64,000 bases of DNA, taken from NCBI RefSeq assembly GCF_019352895.1, contig NZ_JAAAFX010000007.1, positions 36,261 through 100,260 on the forward strand, given 5' to 3'. Below are positions 27,043-35,980 of this stretch, piece after piece. A program made the translations under genes and the position numbers. The number at the start of each line of letters is the position of its first letter. Positions within the stretch are counted from its first letter, which is position 1. The notes under the pieces are model-generated. The model was not told the DNA's origin, made no database searches, and worked only from the letters and a program-made list of their open reading frames with translations. The DNA comes from Variovorax boronicumulans (GTDB lineage Bacteria; Pseudomonadota; Gammaproteobacteria; Burkholderiales; Burkholderiaceae_C).

Positions 27043-27945
27043 TCAAGCTGGAGATCGTTGCCGCCGGGCCAACTGAGCCATCAAGGCGGGCACCTCGCCT
27101 GAAAGCTCCCGGGCGAGATAGCCGAGCGGGCCTTGACGCTTGCGCAGCGCGTGCCCCGCACGCGCATGCAGCATCACGCCCCAAGCGGCTGCCTGCAGCA
27201 GTGTGGCACCGCGCGCCGCCAGTCCTCCGATCAGTCCGGCCAGCGTGTCGCCGGAACCGGAGGTGGCAAGGCCTGCGGTTCCACCGTCGAAGCGCCAGGC
27301 CGTGCCGTCCGGCAAGGCCAGATAGGTCGTCGGCCCCTTGAGCACGACGCAGGCGTTCCATCGGGCGGCCGCCTCCCGTGCAACGCGCAGGGGATCGGCG
27401 CTGATGATCTCCTTGGACAGGCCGCTGAGGTGAGCCATCTCTCCGGCGTGGGGCGTGATGACCACGGGCTGATCGAAAGGCCCGCGGTGCACTGCGGACA
27501 TGGCGAGCGCATCGAGCACTGTGACGCTGTCGCGAAAACATGGCAGCAGGGCGCGAACGAAAGCTGCGCTGCGCTTCTCGTCCAGCATCCCCGGGCCGAG
27601 CACAAGGGCAGCAATGGACGGTGCAACCGGTCGCAGCACTTTGCAGCCGGCCTGAAGGAAACCGCCGGCACGCGACTCGGCGAGCCCCAGCACGCGTGCC
27701 TCCGGGATTGCCAAGGCAAGCCCCTCGGCCACACGGCCAGGGGCGGCAATGGTGAGCTTGCCTGCACCGCTGCGCAGCGCCGCCACGGCGGCCAGGAGGG
27801 CCGCACCGGGCATCTCGTGGCTTCCCGCCACCACCAGCACATGGCCACGCGATTCCTTGTCGGCTGTTTCGCCAGCGTCCGGGAGGGGCCAGCGCGCGAG
27901 CACTGCAGGGGTCAGCGCGCGGGCCTTGGCAGCAGCGGCAGCCAT
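27043..27945 (-). CDS. nnrD: ADP-dependent NAD(P)HX dehydratase
   Basis: A 300-residue protein matching the C-terminal (carbohydrate-kinase fold) half of YjeF. Diagnostic segments are GHVLVVAGSHEMPGAALLA, VVITPHAGEMAHLSG, CVVLKGPTTYLALPDG and TAGLATSGSGDTLAGLIGG with the catalytic Asp. It repairs hydrated NAD(P)H using ADP. The N-terminal epimerase half is not fused here and not seen nearby. Its start lies just behind the stop of the histidine phosphatase gene, so the two are an operon. Confidence 0.9.
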   Translation of the reverse strand: MAAAAAKARALTPAVLARWPLPDAGETADKESRGHVLVVAGSHEMPGAALLAAVAALRSGAGKLTIAAPGRVAEGLALAIPEARVLGLAESRAGGFLQAGCKVLRPVAPSIAALVLGPGMLDEKRSAAFVRALLPCFRDSVTVLDALAMSAVHRGPFDQPVVITPHAGEMAHLSGLSKEIISADPLRVAREAAARWNACVVLKGPTTYLALPDGTAWRFDGGTAGLATSGSGDTLAGLIGGLAARGATLLQAAAWGVMLHARAGHALRKRQGPLGYLARELSGEVPALMAQLARRQRSPA

Positions 27946-27946
27946 G

Positions 27947-28714
27947 TCAGGGCTTCGGGGCGACTGGTAAATCGGGAGCCGTCGTCACCGGAGTGGCGGC
28001 CTCACGCAAAGGCGCGACGAAGTTCACAAGATCCAGCTGCAGCGCATCGTCTTCCTCATGGCGACGCTGCGCACGGTACGACGTTATCGCGCAGTTCGGG
28101 ACGTCTCCTTGGCGATCGATCTCGAGGATCTGCTGTTCATCCATCTGCTCGAGCAGGTAACGCATGCAGTTGACGATCACCTGGTGGGCTACAACGAGCA
28201 CGCGCCGATCCGCGTACTCGCGTGTCACCATCTCGAGCAGACTGCGAAGCCGGAGAATCACGTCGCACCAGCTTTCGCCGCCGGGCGGGCGGAAATAGAA
28301 CTTGCCGACGTGCGCTCGCTGCTCGTTGAGTTCGGGGTGCTTCTGCTGGATCCCAACCTTAGTCAGTCGGTCAAGAATGCCGAACTCCTTCTCGCGCAGG
28401 CGCTCGTCAAGACGCAACTTCGTGTCTGGCAGGTTGAAGCGCCCGCCTTCGACGATCAGCCGTGCCGTCTCCTTGGCGCGCAGATAGGGCGAACAGAGGA
28501 CGACCTCAGGTCGTTCGGCCTCGGGAAGCTGCGCGAACCAGTCTCCGACGGCGGTAGATTGGGCCGCGCCCAGATCCGAAAGCGGCACGTCGATGTCTCG
28601 CCAAGACAAATCGATCACCGCCAAGCCACCCGACTCGGCGGCATCACGCGCAACGTTGCCGGCGCTTTGACCATGCCGGAGAAGCCAGAGGGAACGAGGC
28701 CATAAGGTAGTCAT
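27947..28714 (-). CDS. Histidine phosphatase family protein
   Basis: A 255-residue member of the phosphoglycerate mutase-like superfamily. It has the catalytic LLRHGQSAGN near the N-terminus, VVLCSPYLRAKETA, LREKEFG, and the second catalytic His in VLVVAHQVIV. It dephosphorylates an unknown small molecule or protein. The adjoining dehydratase gene starts 2 bases from its stop, so they are co-expressed; the functional link is unclear. Confidence 0.85.
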   Translation of the reverse strand: MTTLWPRSLWLLRHGQSAGNVARDAAESGGLAVIDLSWRDIDVPLSDLGAAQSTAVGDWFAQLPEAERPEVVLCSPYLRAKETARLIVEGGRFNLPDTKLRLDERLREKEFGILDRLTKVGIQQKHPELNEQRAHVGKFYFRPPGGESWCDVILRLRSLLEMVTREYADRRVLVVAHQVIVNCMRYLLEQMDEQQILEIDRQGDVPNCAITSYRAQRRHEEDDALQLDLVNFVAPLREAATPVTTAPDLPVAPKP

Positions 28715-29014
28715 GAATCCATCCTAAGAACTCGCGCGGGTCCGCTTCGTAGGCGGACATCCCAGGAGAGCCGACTCGACAGTGAGCAATGCGGCAACGC
28801 ACGGCCATCCATTCTTCCGCGGCCCTCAGTGGTGGACGTACTCGACGCGGGGAGGGTTTGGCGCTTAAGCGGGGTGAGCACGCCGTCAGGCTGGATCCGG
28901 GTCTCTCGTTTCGTCGTAGCGGACGTTTTCCGGCGGAACGGCGAGCGTGCCTCCGACGCGACGCTGCGGCTCTCCCGTTGCAAGCTATGGCGCTTCCGAA
29001 AGGCAAGGGCCACT

Positions 29015-29548
29015 GTGGACGAACTCTTCTCCTTTGAAATTCCGGTGTGGCAGATGATGCTGCGGGGCACGGCGTTGTACTGGTTTCTGCTGCTGGTGTT
29101 CCGCTTCGTGCTGCGCCGTGACATCGGCTCGATGGGTGTGGCCGACCTGCTGTTCGTTGTGCTCGTGGCCGACGCCTCGAGCAATGCGATGCAGGGTGAG
29201 TACCGAACCGTGAGCGATGGGTTGGTGCTGGTGTCCACGCTGGTCGCCTGGAACTTCGCGCTCGATTGGCTGAGCTACCGATCGCCCGCCATGGCGCGCT
29301 TTCTCGAGCCACCGCCTGAAGTGCTCATTAAGCATGGCAAGCTCATGCGGCGCGCAATGAAGCGCGAAATGATCACCCGTGACGAACTCGAGGCGCAGCT
29401 AAGGGAGCAGGGTGTGGAAGACATCCGGCAAGTGCGGGTGGCGCGCATGGAGGGCGACGGGCACCTGAGCGTCTTTTCCTATGGCGGCAGCGATGCGAAG
29501 CGTCGCAAGGCATCTTCACAGAAAAGCGCCGGCCCGCCCGGCGACTGA
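29015..29548 (+). CDS. DUF421 (YetF-like) membrane protein
   Basis: About 177 residues from GTG 29015, which has AAGGG 6 bases upstream. Three hydrophobic segments (TALYWFLLLVFRFVL, GVADLLFVVLVADAS, GLVLVSTLVAWNFAL) precede a cytoplasmic YetF domain with LIKHGKLMRRAMKREMITRD. The frame is open to 28829, but the upstream residues are Arg-rich and unlike the family. Function is unknown. It is divergent from the phosphatase gene. Confidence 0.85.
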   Translation: MDELFSFEIPVWQMMLRGTALYWFLLLVFRFVLRRDIGSMGVADLLFVVLVADASSNAMQGEYRTVSDGLVLVSTLVAWNFALDWLSYRSPAMARFLEPPPEVLIKHGKLMRRAMKREMITRDELEAQLREQGVEDIRQVRVARMEGDGHLSVFSYGGSDAKRRKASSQKSAGPPGD

Positions 29549-29733
29549 GCTGAAATTCCAAGGCGAGTTCGTCAGACGGCGGAATCAAAATCTTGATCCC
29601 TATCAGAAGCGAAGCGCGTTGGGTTACGGGATGCGAGGGGGCCGATTCCGTGACAGAGCCATCGCCGAACAAGCTCCAGAGCGCGGACTCACACCAGCAC
29701 GATGATTCCTTGACGCGCACCGTTCGTTGCCTT

Positions 29734-29928
29734 TCATTGGGAGCTGGGCGGTTTCTCCGCAGCCGGAGCAGACGGGGTGGCGGCTGGCTGATCCCGGGTG
29801 TTGGCAGCCGGCTTCTGGGCCCACAAAACATTGAAGATCACCACACCCACGAGCAGAAGCCCTATAACGAGGCTGAGCCAAACGCCGACGCGCTTCGCGT
29901 CCCTGTCATTCCCAGTGTGCTTTGTCAT
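29734..29928 (-). CDS. Small single-pass membrane protein
   Basis: About 64 residues from ATG 29928, which is preceded by AAGGAGAA. One transmembrane helix (VWLSLVIGLLLVGVVIFNV) follows a charged N-terminus, and the tail is rich in Ala/Pro/Ser. It resembles in layout the two small membrane genes at 26 kb. Not recognised. Confidence 0.55.
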   Translation of the reverse strand: MTKHTGNDRDAKRVGVWLSLVIGLLLVGVVIFNVLWAQKPAANTRDQPAATPSAPAAEKPPSSQ

Positions 29929-30134
29929 GTTCTTCTCCTTGGATCGGGGCTCCACTCGCTTTCCTGCGGGCGCCTAGGTTTCCCCGCCCTCGCACTCCTT
30001 GGTTGATGTCCTGAGAATCGACGCCATGGGCGGCTGACACCACGTTTGATAAGTTTGACCGGACTTCGTAGGAAACTGGGAGAGCCTCGCTCTCGACGAA
30101 GCGAGCCAAGAGCGGTAGCGACCCCAAGCCCCCC

Positions 30135-30932
30135 CTACGAATTTGCCGAGCCCGGCTCAGCCATCTTTCGATGCTGCTCTGCCAAGACGGCGGAAGGCGT
30201 GATGTTGGCCAAGGCGGCCTGCACTTTGTTTTTCCAGCCCGCGACCACGTCGCCATTACCGTCGAGCATGGCGTCGAACCCGACCTTGGCGACCTTGGCC
30301 GGGTCCGCCTTCTTGCCTTGCCCCACCTTGGTGTCGAGCATGTCTGCACGCTCAAAGAACTCGGTATCGGTGGGGCCTGGCATGAGGCAGGTTATCGTGA
30401 CCGCGGATTCTTTCAGTTCGTTGCGCAGCGCGAAAGAGAAGGAATCGATGAACGCTTTCGTGCCGTTGTAGACCGCCTGGAACGAGCCCGGCATGAACCC
30501 CGCAATCGAACCGGTGATGAGGATGCGCCCCCGGTTGCGGGCTCGCATCTCACCCGCAACCTTGTGCAGCAGATAAAGGGTTCCCGTCACATTGGTGTCG
30601 AGCACACGCTTGGCCTGCAGGAAGTCTTCGTCGAGAAAAGCGTGGCCCAGGCCGCGCCCTGCATTCGCCAGCAGCGCGTCGACCGGTCGTCCCCTTGCGG
30701 CGGCATACAGGCGATCAACCCCTTCCATGGTTGACAGATCGACCTCGAGCGCGGTGACCTGAACACCCGTGCGCCGGAGATCTTCGGCGGCCGCTTCGAT
30801 CTGCGGCTCGTCTGCCGCAATAAGAAGATCAAAGCCTGACGCGGCGCAGCATCGCGCCAGTTCGAGGCCGATGCCCGAAGAAGCGCCAGTGACGATGGCA
30901 AATGAACCTGGGCTCGTCTCGCGGGATGTCAT
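30135..30932 (-). CDS. Short-chain dehydrogenase/reductase
   Basis: About 265 residues from ATG 30932. A classical SDR: FAIVTGASSGIGLELAR is the cofactor-binding Gly motif, DALLANAGRG the NNAG equivalent, ILITGSIAGF carries the catalytic Ser, and YNGTKAFIDSF the Tyr-x-x-x-Lys pair. All catalytic residues are present. The substrate is unknown. It lies beside stress-related genes and is transcribed in the same direction as the NRAMP-like transporter upstream. Confidence 0.88.
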   Translation of the reverse strand: MTSRETSPGSFAIVTGASSGIGLELARCCAASGFDLLIAADEPQIEAAAEDLRRTGVQVTALEVDLSTMEGVDRLYAAARGRPVDALLANAGRGLGHAFLDEDFLQAKRVLDTNVTGTLYLLHKVAGEMRARNRGRILITGSIAGFMPGSFQAVYNGTKAFIDSFSFALRNELKESAVTITCLMPGPTDTEFFERADMLDTKVGQGKKADPAKVAKVGFDAMLDGNGDVVAGWKNKVQAALANITPSAVLAEQHRKMAEPGSANS

Positions 30933-31073
30933 CTGAAGCTCCTTGTTGTCGAGCGGGGAATGAACATTGCCGCAGTATCTTCGGCAGTCCAAGCCATGCG
31001 ACAGAAGATCGCTTCTTGCGAGAAACCGCATGTAGGCGGGCGCCGCTTTTCCCCCGTGGATACGTGAGACGTC

Positions 31074-32381
31074 TCACATCCAATGCGTGCCGATCATCGC
31101 GAGCGTGGCTGCGCCCATCACGGCAGTAGCTGCCCATCCGACGATCTTCCACTTGAGGGGAAGGACAAATTCCCCCATGACTTTCGAGTTCGATCCCGCG
31201 AGCATGACGCCTGCCATGATCGGCACTGAGCTGACAGCATTGATCACGGCGGCGTACACAAGCGCCTTCATCGGATTGATGCCCGAAGCCCCGATCGTCA
31301 GCCCCAGCAGCATGGCCGCGGCGAGGATTCCGTAGAACGCCGGTGCGCCGGCAGCGGGGCGGTCCAGCCCCTTGCGCACGCCGAGCATGCTGGCCAGTGC
31401 ATAGGCGGCCGAGCCGGCCAGGACCGGCAGGGCAAGCAGCCCGGTGCCCACGATGCCCAGGCCGAATAGCACGAATGCGGCATCGCCCGCGATCGGTTTC
31501 AGCGCCTGAGCTGCTTGCGACGTCGTTTCGATCTGCGTCTGCCCCGCGGCATGCAGCGTCGCTGCCGTGGCCAGGATCATGAAAAACGCCACGGCATTGG
31601 AGAAGCCCATCCCGATCCACGTGTCCATCTTCAGGCGGTCCAAGTGATCAGGGGCCTGATGCGGCGCCCGCTTGAGCGGATGGTCGTCAGGGACGCGCTT
31701 GATCTCTTCGACTTCCTGGGAGGCCTGCCAGAAGAACAGGTAAGGGCTGATCGTGGTGCCCAGGATGGCAACCACAGTTGTCACGAATTCCTTGTTCCAC
31801 TGGAATCGCGGCCACAGCGCGCCTTTGAGGGCCTCGAGCCAGTCGACATGTGCGGCGAACGCGACGGCAACATAGGCCAGGAGAGACAGGGTGAGCCACT
31901 TGAGCACCCGCACGTAGCGGTCATAGGGCAACCAGATCTGGAGCCCGAGCGAGAGCAGCCCGAAGAAGACTGCATAGGCGACTTTCGGGCCGCCGATCAC
32001 CAGCGCCGCCACGTCGCCCATCGCGTTCAGATCAGCTCCCAGATTGATGACATTTGCAATCACAAGCGAGGTGAGCATCAACCACACGACTGGCGTCGGC
32101 CACAGCCGCGCAAACGCTTCGGTGAGGCCCCGTCCGCTCACCCGGCCGATGCGCGCGCTGGCGAGCTGGATGCCGACCATCAGTGGATAGGTCAACAGCA
32201 GTGTCCAGCCCACGCTGTAGCCGAATTGCGCACCCGCCTGCGAATAGGTGGCAATGCCGCTCGGGTCATCGTCGGCGGCGCCCGTGATCAGGCCCGGGCC
32301 GAGCTTCGTGTACCAACGCTTCCGTGCAGGTTCCGCTCCGGGAGGCGTGCGCTGTGCTGCGGAATCGAAGGCATCTGCCAT
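31074..32381 (-). CDS. NRAMP-like divalent metal transporter
   Basis: A 435-residue protein with about 11 hydrophobic helices, placing it in the NRAMP superfamily. The first helix has DDDPSGIATYSQAGAQFGY where canonical NRAMP proteins have DPGN, so the metal-coordinating Asn is replaced. The sixth helix reads TTISPYLFFWQAS instead of the MPH-containing motif. These changes suggest a metal preference different from Mn/Fe, possibly Mg as in NRAMP-related transporters; this is inference. It is an inner-membrane protein. Confidence 0.82.
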   Translation of the reverse strand: MADAFDSAAQRTPPGAEPARKRWYTKLGPGLITGAADDDPSGIATYSQAGAQFGYSVGWTLLLTYPLMVGIQLASARIGRVSGRGLTEAFARLWPTPVVWLMLTSLVIANVINLGADLNAMGDVAALVIGGPKVAYAVFFGLLSLGLQIWLPYDRYVRVLKWLTLSLLAYVAVAFAAHVDWLEALKGALWPRFQWNKEFVTTVVAILGTTISPYLFFWQASQEVEEIKRVPDDHPLKRAPHQAPDHLDRLKMDTWIGMGFSNAVAFFMILATAATLHAAGQTQIETTSQAAQALKPIAGDAAFVLFGLGIVGTGLLALPVLAGSAAYALASMLGVRKGLDRPAAGAPAFYGILAAAMLLGLTIGASGINPMKALVYAAVINAVSSVPIMAGVMLAGSNSKVMGEFVLPLKWKIVGWAATAVMGAATLAMIGTHWM

Positions 32382-32625
32382 GAGTTGCTCCGGTTGTCGA
32401 TCTTGGGTCTCTGGAATCGGTGTTCACTCTCTCGCAGGCCGTCGAAGCACTCATCCGTCAACGCCTCGGGTGAAAGTAGGCCGACGGCCCGGGCGCGCAT
32501 AGCGAGGGCCTGCGTTCCTACAACGCGGGTGCATCGCGCGGCCTAGTTTTCGCATCTGCATCGCTCATCGCCCTGCGCGCAGTTTCCGCATCCCATCCCA
32601 ACAACCGTCAAAGGAACGTTGCACC
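32382..32625. other. Divergent promoter region
   Basis: About 240 bases between the NRAMP-like gene (leftward) and the alcohol dehydrogenase gene (rightward). It must hold both promoters. An AAAGGAA element lies before ATG 32626. No clear operator was identified. Confidence 0.4.
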
Positions 32626-33837
32626 ATGAAAGCCCTTACCTACCGGTCCTCCCGGAATGTCAGCGTCGAAACGGTGCCCGATCCGGTGCTGGAACAGGAA
32701 GACGATGTGCTGCTCCGAGTGACCGCCACAGCCATCTGCGGCTCCGACCTGCACATCTTCCGCGGCAAGATTCCGGACATGGAGTCCGGCGACATCCTGG
32801 GCCACGAGTTCATGGGCATCGTGGAGGAAACTGGGAAGGGCGTGACCCGCCTGAAGAAAGGCGACCGCGTGGTCGTCCCCTTCACCATCGCCTGCGGTCA
32901 GTGCTTCTTCTGCAACAGGACCCTGTTCGCTGCCTGCGAGACGACCAACCCGGGGCGCGGCGCCATCCTTAACAAGAAGAACGTGCGCTCCGGTGCAGGT
33001 CTCTTTGGCTATTCGCACCTCTACGGCGGCTACCCCGGCGGCCAGGCGGAGTTCGTGCGCGTGCCCAAGGCGAACGTGGGCCCGCTGGTGATTCCCCCCG
33101 GGCTGGCGGATGAGCAGGTGCTCTTTCTGTCGGACATCCTCCCCACGGGCTACCAGGCCGCCCTGAATGGCGAGGTGGGGCCGGGGTCCACCGTGGCCAT
33201 CTTCGGTGCCGGCCCGGTGGGCCTGATGGCAGCCGCCTCTGCACGGCTGCTGGGTGCCGAGCGGATCTTCATGGTCGACGAACATGCCTACCGTCTCGAG
33301 TTCGCACGGGCCACGTACGGCGTCGAGCCGATAAACTTCAAGGACATCGACGACCCGGCTGCCGCCATCATCGAGCGCACTGATTTCCGGGGCGTCGATG
33401 CCGCCATCGACGCGGTCGGCTTCGAGGCCAAGGGCAGCACGCTGGAGACGGTCTTGACCGACTTGAAGCTCGAAGGCTCCAGCGGAAAGGCGCTGCGACA
33501 GGCCATTGCCGCCACGCGGCGCGGTGGCGTGGTGAGTGTGCCCGGCGTGTATGCGGGCTTCATCCACGGCTTCCTGTTCGGTGATGCTTTCGAGAAGGGC
33601 CTGACCTTCAAGATGGGCCAGACGCATGCTCAACAGCACATGCCCAAGTTGCTGGAGCACATCCAGGCGGGAGACCTTAAGCCTGAGGTGATCATCACGC
33701 ACCACATGGCGCTGGAAGATGCGGCGCGCGGCTACGACATCTTTGAGAAGGCCGAGGAAGATTGCCGCAAGGTCGTGCTGACGCCTTCGGGGCCGCGCAC
33801 CCCCGCGCCGGTGGCCGGTTCGGCCTTTCCGCTGTGA
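32626..33837 (+). CDS. Zinc-dependent alcohol dehydrogenase
   Basis: A 403-residue medium-chain dehydrogenase. It shows [12 protein letters not shown] with the catalytic-zinc Cys, [10 protein letters not shown] with His and Glu, a structural zinc site in [15 protein letters not shown], and the cofactor loop [10 protein letters not shown] followed by the acidic VDEH, which favours NAD. The length and the [20 protein letters not shown] block match the glutathione-independent formaldehyde dehydrogenase-like branch. The substrate is probably an aldehyde or alcohol. The next small gene is 31 bases downstream. Confidence 0.88.
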   Translation: MKALTYRSSRNVSVETVPDPVLEQEDDVLLRVTATAICGSDLHIFRGKIPDMESGDILGHEFMGIVEETGKGVTRLKKGDRVVVPFTIACGQCFFCNRTLFAACETTNPGRGAILNKKNVRSGAGLFGYSHLYGGYPGGQAEFVRVPKANVGPLVIPPGLADEQVLFLSDILPTGYQAALNGEVGPGSTVAIFGAGPVGLMAAASARLLGAERIFMVDEHAYRLEFARATYGVEPINFKDIDDPAAAIIERTDFRGVDAAIDAVGFEAKGSTLETVLTDLKLEGSSGKALRQAIAATRRGGVVSVPGVYAGFIHGFLFGDAFEKGLTFKMGQTHAQQHMPKLLEHIQAGDLKPEVIITHHMALEDAARGYDIFEKAEEDCRKVVLTPSGPRTPAPVAGSAFPL

Positions 33838-33868
33838 GTCCGCAGCCTTCACCACCAAGGAGACGATC

Positions 33869-34123
33869 ATGAACAGCAGGCCCCTGAGCACCGGAGATGG
33901 CACGCGGCCGACCACGGACGGCGGCGCGGACAACATCGGCGGCGGCGAGAGCTTCACCGGACACAAGAACAAGTCCGGCGAGGACATCGCCGGCCCTGCA
34001 CCGCAAGAGAGGATGCAGGACCGGAAAAAAGATGCCCATGCCACCAAGCAGGACGACTCCGCGCCGCTGGGGCTGAACGAAGATCTGACCCCCGTACCCA
34101 ACCGCGAACCGTCTGAGGACTGA
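33869..34123 (+). CDS. Small hydrophilic hypothetical protein
   Basis: An 84-residue protein with an AAGGAG ribosome site before ATG 33869. Rich in Gly, Asp, Lys and Glu, without hydrophobic stretches, so probably disordered. It follows the alcohol dehydrogenase gene closely and is likely co-transcribed. Not recognised. Confidence 0.6.
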   Translation: MNSRPLSTGDGTRPTTDGGADNIGGGESFTGHKNKSGEDIAGPAPQERMQDRKKDAHATKQDDSAPLGLNEDLTPVPNREPSED

Positions 34124-34283
34124 GTCCTCCGCTGGGCTGCGCATGGAGCAACCTGACGATGCAGGACCACGGTTGCCCCGGGCTATTTGCGTGATGGAAT
34201 ATCCATTTTTCGCAAGCCGCTTTATCGGGGAAGCGCAGGCGAGTTTATTTGCGTTGCTCCCGTCTTCTTTGGGGCCTTGAGCC

Positions 34284-34937
34284 ATGGCTGTCAAAAAGCG
34301 CCGCACACCTCCGAAAGCAAGCAGCGGCAAGCAGGACGGGCGTGGTTTAGCCACCGAGGCTGCGAATGGTGCCACAGGGTTGCTCATAGTCGACATGATC
34401 AGTTGCTGGGACTTTCCCGATGCCGACAAACTGCTGCCTGTCGCTACCGCATTGTCAAAGCGCATCTCGGCATTGAAGCGCCGCTGCCGCCGTGCAGGAG
34501 TTCCGGTGATCTATGCGAACGACAACCGAGGCCGCTGGCGTTCCGACTTTGGTGCATTGATTGAGCTTTCCGTGGCCTGCGGCGGTGCAGGCGCGGCGAT
34601 CACGTCGGAACTGATGCCTGACCATGACGACTACTTCGTTCTCAAACCTCAGCAGTCTTCGTTTGTCGCCACGCCGCTCGAGCAGCTTTTAGCGGTCCTG
34701 GGCGTTCGGCGCCTTTTGGTGACCGGCGTAGCCAGTGATCAGTGCGTATTGAGTACGGCCACCGACGCACTTATGCGCGGGCTGGAGGTCGTGTTGCCGC
34801 GCGACTGTACCGGTACGCAAACTGAGCGCCGCCACGCCATGCTCTTGGAGCAGTGCGAGGTCGTTTTCGGAGTCGCCACGACGCCAGGTTCGCGCATTCG
34901 CTTGCCGGACTCAAGCGGCAACGAACGCCGAGATTGA
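34284..34937 (+). CDS. Isochorismatase-family cysteine hydrolase
   Basis: A 217-residue protein. The catalytic triad of the family is visible: Asp in LLIVDMISCWDF, Lys in YFVLKPQQSSF, and Cys in VASDQCVLSTA after the typical LLVTGV strand. The first ~30 residues are basic and may be a disordered tail. It hydrolyses an unknown amide or enol ether. No biosynthetic partners are adjacent. Confidence 0.85.
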   Translation: MAVKKRRTPPKASSGKQDGRGLATEAANGATGLLIVDMISCWDFPDADKLLPVATALSKRISALKRRCRRAGVPVIYANDNRGRWRSDFGALIELSVACGGAGAAITSELMPDHDDYFVLKPQQSSFVATPLEQLLAVLGVRRLLVTGVASDQCVLSTATDALMRGLEVVLPRDCTGTQTERRHAMLLEQCEVVFGVATTPGSRIRLPDSSGNERRD

Positions 34938-34980
34938 GCATTACCCAACTGCTGTGTCCATGGCGCTGTGCGTGGGCTCT

Positions 34981-35199
34981 TTACGTTGAGCTCGTCGATT
35001 GCGTGCGGTCCTCGAGCGCGTCCCGTAGATCAAGCAGCGCGCTCTCTGTCTGGTCGAGCATGAGGGTCACTTCTTGTGGGCTCAAGTCAGGGTATCCCGG
35101 CGTCGCACGGAGGAAATGGTTTAGCTTTTCGCACGCCGCTACCCATCCGAGGGCGGCGACGCGTTGGGCGAGCGACAGTTTTAGGTTCTTTTGGGGCAT
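34981..35199 (-). CDS. Small hypothetical protein, paralogue of 40733-40972
   Basis: A 72-residue protein from ATG 35199. Its core, AACEKLNHFLRATPGYPDL followed by SPQEVTLMLDQTE, is about 60 percent like the product at 40733-40972, and both begin MPQ. This defines a local two-member family with no name I recognise. It lies head-to-head with the dnaE2 remnant. Confidence 0.65.
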   Translation of the reverse strand: MPQKNLKLSLAQRVAALGWVAACEKLNHFLRATPGYPDLSPQEVTLMLDQTESALLDLRDALEDRTQSTSST

Positions 35200-35231
35200 T
35201 ACCCATAATCCCAGGTAGGCAAGCTGCGGAA

Positions 35232-35412
35232 CTCGACCACGTGGCCCAGTGTGGCCGTGGAGCAACGGGCCGCGCTCCATGGTTCGAAGCTGCTCACCGT
35301 TCAAGGCACCTGGCAGTCGGAGAAGGGCGTGCACTCATTGGTCGCGCTGAAGCTGCGAGATCACACTGACCTACTGGAAGGCCTGAAGGTTTCGAGCAGG
35401 GACTTCCTGTAG
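35232..35412 (+). pseudogene. dnaE2: 3' remnant of error-prone DNA polymerase dnaE2
   Basis: An open frame without start reads WPSVAVEQRAALHGSKLL, then TVQGTWQSEKGVHSLVALKL, then RDHTDLLEGLKVSSRDFL and stop. This is the OB-fold and C-terminus of DnaE2, including the almost invariant final S-R-D-F (His is usual where Leu stands). The upstream ~95 percent of the gene is gone; a stop codon and the MPQ-type gene on the other strand replace it. DnaE2 normally works with ImuA and ImuB in SOS mutagenesis, and none of those genes is present in the window. Confidence 0.75.
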
Positions 35413-35530
35413 ACCAGGTGATCTGCGGGGCGGGTGCGAGCCACCCTCCATCAGTCCCTGTCGTTTCGGTCGTGGAGCGGCATCGGTAGACCTCTTGCGG
35501 ATGCTCTTGCGTGCGCGCACAGTGTCGCCG

Positions 35531-35752
35531 ATGAACCAAGCGATGATCATTCGAAGGATGGTTGAGTTGGCGCAGGCGGGCGGCGGTCCTTCTGCCGATG
35601 AGGCAATGGTTAGTCTTGCCGCAGTGATCGACCATCTCGACATGAACAGCGACACCTATGAGGCTGATGTCGTAGAGCTGATAGGCGTAGGCTCGGCGGT
35701 GTGGGCGCTGAGCGGGCCGGGCGATGAACAGGCCGGGGCGGGCCCTCGGTAG
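35531..35752 (+). CDS. Small hypothetical protein, paralogue of 45088-45318
   Basis: A 73-residue protein from ATG 35531. The block AAVIDHLDMNSDTYEAD followed by VGSAVWALS is nearly identical to the product at 45088-45318 and more distantly like the one at 45363-45581. Acidic and helical, no membrane segment, no known domain. Confidence 0.6.
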   Translation: MNQAMIIRRMVELAQAGGGPSADEAMVSLAAVIDHLDMNSDTYEADVVELIGVGSAVWALSGPGDEQAGAGPR

Positions 35753-35980
35753 GGCCGGAAAGCCAGCCGGCCCCGGCACTGAGAATGAGTGCAACGCAAC
35801 GCGTTGATCTGCCCCGGCGTGCCGTCGACAGAGATCCGCGCTCCCGTGCTACAACCGCTGGTGATTGGCGGCCTCGGGCCGGGGGAGGCGGTCCCGAAAG
35901 GCTAGTGTCGACGACGCACCGGTCGACGCCGCCGCTTCGCCACTATCGAACTGATCCGGTCTTTCAGGCCGCAACTGCGC

